A DNA stretch of 7,620 nucleotides from an uncultured Bacilli bacterium. GTDB taxonomy: Bacteria; Bacillota_I; Bacilli_A; RF39; UBA660. The notes under the pieces were generated by a model. It saw nothing but the letters and a program-made list of their open reading frames with translations, did no database searches and was not told the DNA's origin. The stretch's first letter is position 1, and each line of letters starts with the position of its first letter. Below are positions 5,835 to 7,620 of this stretch, piece by piece. Location: NCBI GenBank assembly GCA_934097255.1, contig CAKONT010000043.1, positions 1-7,620 of the forward strand, written 5' to 3'. A program made the position numbers and the translations under genes.

Positions 5835-6881
5835 TTAATTAGAGCTTTTTTCTTGTTCGATTTCTTGCTCCTTTTCTAAATTTTCTTTATCTTGCATATA
5901 ATACTTTTTTACTTTGTCTTCAATCTCTTTTGAAATCTTTTTATTATTTACAAGATATAACCTAGCATTTTCCTTTCCTTGGCCTATTTTTTCGCCATTA
6001 TATGAATACCATGCTCCACTTTTTTCGATAATATCACACCTAGATGCCAAATCAACAATTTCGCTTTCTTTTGAAATACCTTTACCATATAATATTTCAA
6101 CAACAGCCATTTTAAATGGAGGTGCAACTTTATTTTTTACAACTTTTATAACCGTTTTATTACCAATAACACTATCCCCATTTTTTAGTTGCTCAGTTCT
6201 TCTGACATCTAATCTTATAGTAGAATAAAATTTTAAAGCTCTTCCACCAGGAGTCACTTCTGGATTTCCAAACATTACGCCTACTTTTTCTCTTAATTGA
6301 TTTATAAAAATAGCCGTCGTTTTGGTCTTATTTATTGTTCCAGATAATTTTCTTAAAGCTTGCGACATAAGTCTTGCTTGAAGTCCAATGTGATTATCAC
6401 CCATTTCACCTTCAATTTCAGCTTGTGGTACAAGCGCTGCAACTGAATCTATTACAACAATACTAACAGCTTCACTCCTTACAAGAGCTTCACATATTTC
6501 TAAAGCTTGCTCTCCCGTATCTGGCTGTGATAACAATAGTTCGTTAGTATTTACTCCTAAATTTTTAGCATATAAAGGATCTAGTGCATGTTCTGCATCT
6601 ATAAATGCTGCTCTTCCACCGAGTTTTTGTACTTCTGCAATCGCATGCAAGGCAACTGTTGTTTTACCACTTGATTCAGGTCCATAAATTTCTATTATTC
6701 TTCCCTTAGGATATCCTCCAACTCCCAAAGCTAAATCAAGTGAAAGCGAACCTGTTGGAGTTGTTTCAATTTCCATATTTGGATTTTCCCCAAGTTTCAT
6801 TATTGCCCCTTTTCCGAACTGCTTTTCTATCTCTTGTAATACCTGCTCTAACGTTTTATCTCCGCTATCTTTTTTTGCCAT
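5835..6881 (-). CDS. recA: RecA recombinase
   Basis: A complete 348-aa RecA, the ATP-dependent strand-exchange protein of homologous recombination and co-protease for LexA in the SOS response. The Walker A motif GPESSGKTT is at 67-75, the catalytic-type E97 lies in DAEHALD, and Walker B VVIDS is at 142-146. The MAW-like stretch [32 protein letters not shown] (loop L2 region) and GGRALKFY are all present. The C-terminal tail is rich in Glu and Lys ([17 protein letters not shown]). Length is normal for the family. The ATG at 6881 follows GGAGG at good spacing. A near-consensus promoter and a LexA-like box lie upstream. It sits between pgsA and an RNase J-like gene. pgsA–cinA–recA–rny is a common Firmicutes order, so cinA is absent here. 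Nothing in the protein looks unusual. Confidence 0.99.
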   Translation of the reverse strand: MAKKDSGDKTLEQVLQEIEKQFGKGAIMKLGENPNMEIETTPTGSLSLDLALGVGGYPKGRIIEIYGPESSGKTTVALHAIAEVQKLGGRAAFIDAEHALDPLYAKNLGVNTNELLLSQPDTGEQALEICEALVRSEAVSIVVIDSVAALVPQAEIEGEMGDNHIGLQARLMSQALRKLSGTINKTKTTAIFINQLREKVGVMFGNPEVTPGGRALKFYSTIRLDVRRTEQLKNGDSVIGNKTVIKVVKNKVAPPFKMAVVEILYGKGISKESEIVDLASRCDIIEKSGAWYSYNGEKIGQGKENARLYLVNNKKISKEIEDKVKKYYMQDKENLEKEQEIEQEKSSN

Positions 6882-6907
6882 AAAAATTCCTCCATTCGTG
6901 TAATTTC

Positions 6908-6936
6908 ATTGTAATTTAAAACCATTCAATTGTCAA
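6908..6936 (-). promoter_or_regulatory. recA promoter
   Basis: On the minus strand, TTGACA (6936-6931) and TACAAT (6913-6908) are separated by exactly 17 bases. This is a perfect -35 with a five-of-six -10, the strongest promoter in the window. Transcription would start about 20 bases upstream of the recA ATG. Confidence 0.88.
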
Positions 6937-6945
6937 CATATTTTT

Positions 6946-6959
6946 CAAACATTTGTTTG
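6946..6959. promoter_or_regulatory. Candidate LexA (SOS) box upstream of recA
   Basis: CAAACATTTGTTTG is a 14-base palindrome with 6-base arms. It matches the Firmicutes LexA box layout (CGAACATATGTTCG) except for G-to-A and C-to-T changes in the arms and one central base. It lies 9 bases upstream of the recA -35 element. Position, symmetry and neighbour gene support SOS control; lexA is not in the window. Confidence 0.6.
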
Positions 6960-6975
6960 TTAAGCTTTTTTTGAT

Positions 6976-7015
6976 AAAAAAAATAGAAAAGTTCCTATAA
7001 AAAAATGCTTTTCTA
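6976..7015 (-). terminator. Terminator of pgsA
   Basis: Read on the minus strand, TAGAAAAG and CTTTTCTA (7015-7008 with 6991-6984) form an 8-bp stem with a 16-base loop. Eight T residues follow (6983-6976). It begins 1 base after the pgsA stop and separates pgsA from the recA promoter. Confidence 0.7.
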
Positions 7016-7016
7016 C

Positions 7017-7619
7017 TTATTCTAATCCCATAAAAATCGCTTTTTTATTTAAATTATAATATTCTATCATTGATACAATAGACATAATTGCTCCAAAATA
7101 CAAAAAGTATGTTGAAACATTCAAATTCCATAATTCAAATGGCAAATTATAAAAAAATGTTAATATTATACCAATCATTAAAGATGCAGTTTTAAGTTTT
7201 CCAGAAAAAATAGCTGCTTGTACAGTTCCTTCTTTAGCAGTTGATATTCTTATTGCATCAACAACTATGTCCCTTATAACAATAATTACAGCAACAAGTA
7301 TTGGACAATACCCCAAACATGCAAAAATAACTAAAACAGAATTAACTAAAACTTTATCTGCAATCGCATCGATCATCTTTCCAAAATCCGTAACTTGTTT
7401 ATTTTTTCTTGCTAATTTACCATCAAAATAGTCAGTGATACTTGCAAAAATAAAAATAACACCGGAAATTAAAAATCTAAGATCTAGCAAAATATTTTTT
7501 ACCAATATTTGTGGAAATTCTATTCCCAAACGATAAAATGGGAAAAGTAATAAAATTATAATAACAAGCGATAAAACTAACCTCAAAAAAGTTAACTTTG
7601 TTGGGACATTAAACTTCAT
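7017..7619 (-). CDS. pgsA: CDP-diacylglycerol–glycerol-3-phosphate 3-phosphatidyltransferase (PgsA)
   Basis: A 200-aa integral membrane enzyme that joins CDP-diacylglycerol and glycerol-3-phosphate into phosphatidylglycerophosphate, the precursor of phosphatidylglycerol and cardiolipin. The CDP-alcohol phosphatidyltransferase signature D-x2-D-G-x2-A-R-x8-G-x3-D-x3-D is intact, with D63, D66, G67, A70, R71, G80, D84 and D88. Hydrophobic helices lie around 11-28, 47-62, 92-113, 144-158 and 170-186. The N-terminus (NVPTKLTFLR) is typical of PgsA, so the ATG one base from the window edge is probably the true start; its ribosome binding site lies outside. Other family members, such as cardiolipin or phosphatidylserine synthases, share the motif. 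Placement just upstream of recA, common in Firmicutes, and the TKLTFLR start favour PgsA. Confidence 0.92.
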   Translation of the reverse strand: MKFNVPTKLTFLRLVLSLVIIILLLFPFYRLGIEFPQILVKNILLDLRFLISGVIFIFASITDYFDGKLARKNKQVTDFGKMIDAIADKVLVNSVLVIFACLGYCPILVAVIIVIRDIVVDAIRISTAKEGTVQAAIFSGKLKTASLMIGIILTFFYNLPFELWNLNVSTYFLYFGAIMSIVSMIEYYNLNKKAIFMGLE

Positions 7620-7620
7620 A

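Overview
The window is a very AT-rich stretch of bacterial chromosome. It looks like a Bacillota genome, probably from a Bacilli or Mollicutes-adjacent lineage. The reasons are strong base bias, AGGAGG-type ribosome binding sites, the pgsA–recA neighbourhood typical of Firmicutes, an RNase J family protein, and a LexA-box-like site of the Firmicutes layout upstream of recA. No mobile element, CRISPR array, rRNA or tRNA was seen. All intergenic stretches are under 150 bases.

Left part (1–730). A flavodoxin gene on the + strand (137–661) follows a leader containing several possible hairpins. Its reading frame is broken once, by a TGA at codon 106 where I expect a Trp codon. Sequence after the TGA is undamaged flavodoxin, ending in TAA just before a terminator. 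None of the other eight genes, nor the downstream end of this one, uses TGA as a stop. The choice between UGA = Trp, a fresh nonsense mutation and a base-call error is therefore open. The strong preference for TGG (19 codons) argues against an old, complete reassignment.

Middle part (731–3612, − strand). Transcription runs from a small two-helix membrane protein (100 aa) to a NifS/IscS-type cysteine desulfurase, then a mini-thioredoxin with a WCNGC motif, then a secreted thioredoxin fused to a CcdA/DsbD-type membrane thiol transporter. The last three genes overlap and look translationally coupled. Together they suggest a sulfur-mobilising enzyme tied to a thiol relay that reaches across the membrane.

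Positions 3640–4071. A divergent promoter pair separates the membrane-protein gene from a 106-aa unrecognised gene on the + strand, whose mRNA would be almost leaderless. That gene converges on the next − strand gene at a shared bidirectional terminator.

Right part (4072–7619, − strand). The order is pgsA (phosphatidylglycerophosphate synthase), then recA, then an RNase J-family protein. pgsA ends in a terminator. recA has its own near-consensus promoter and a candidate LexA box. The RNase J homologue has lost several metal-binding residues and resembles an RNase J2-like, probably non-catalytic, subunit.
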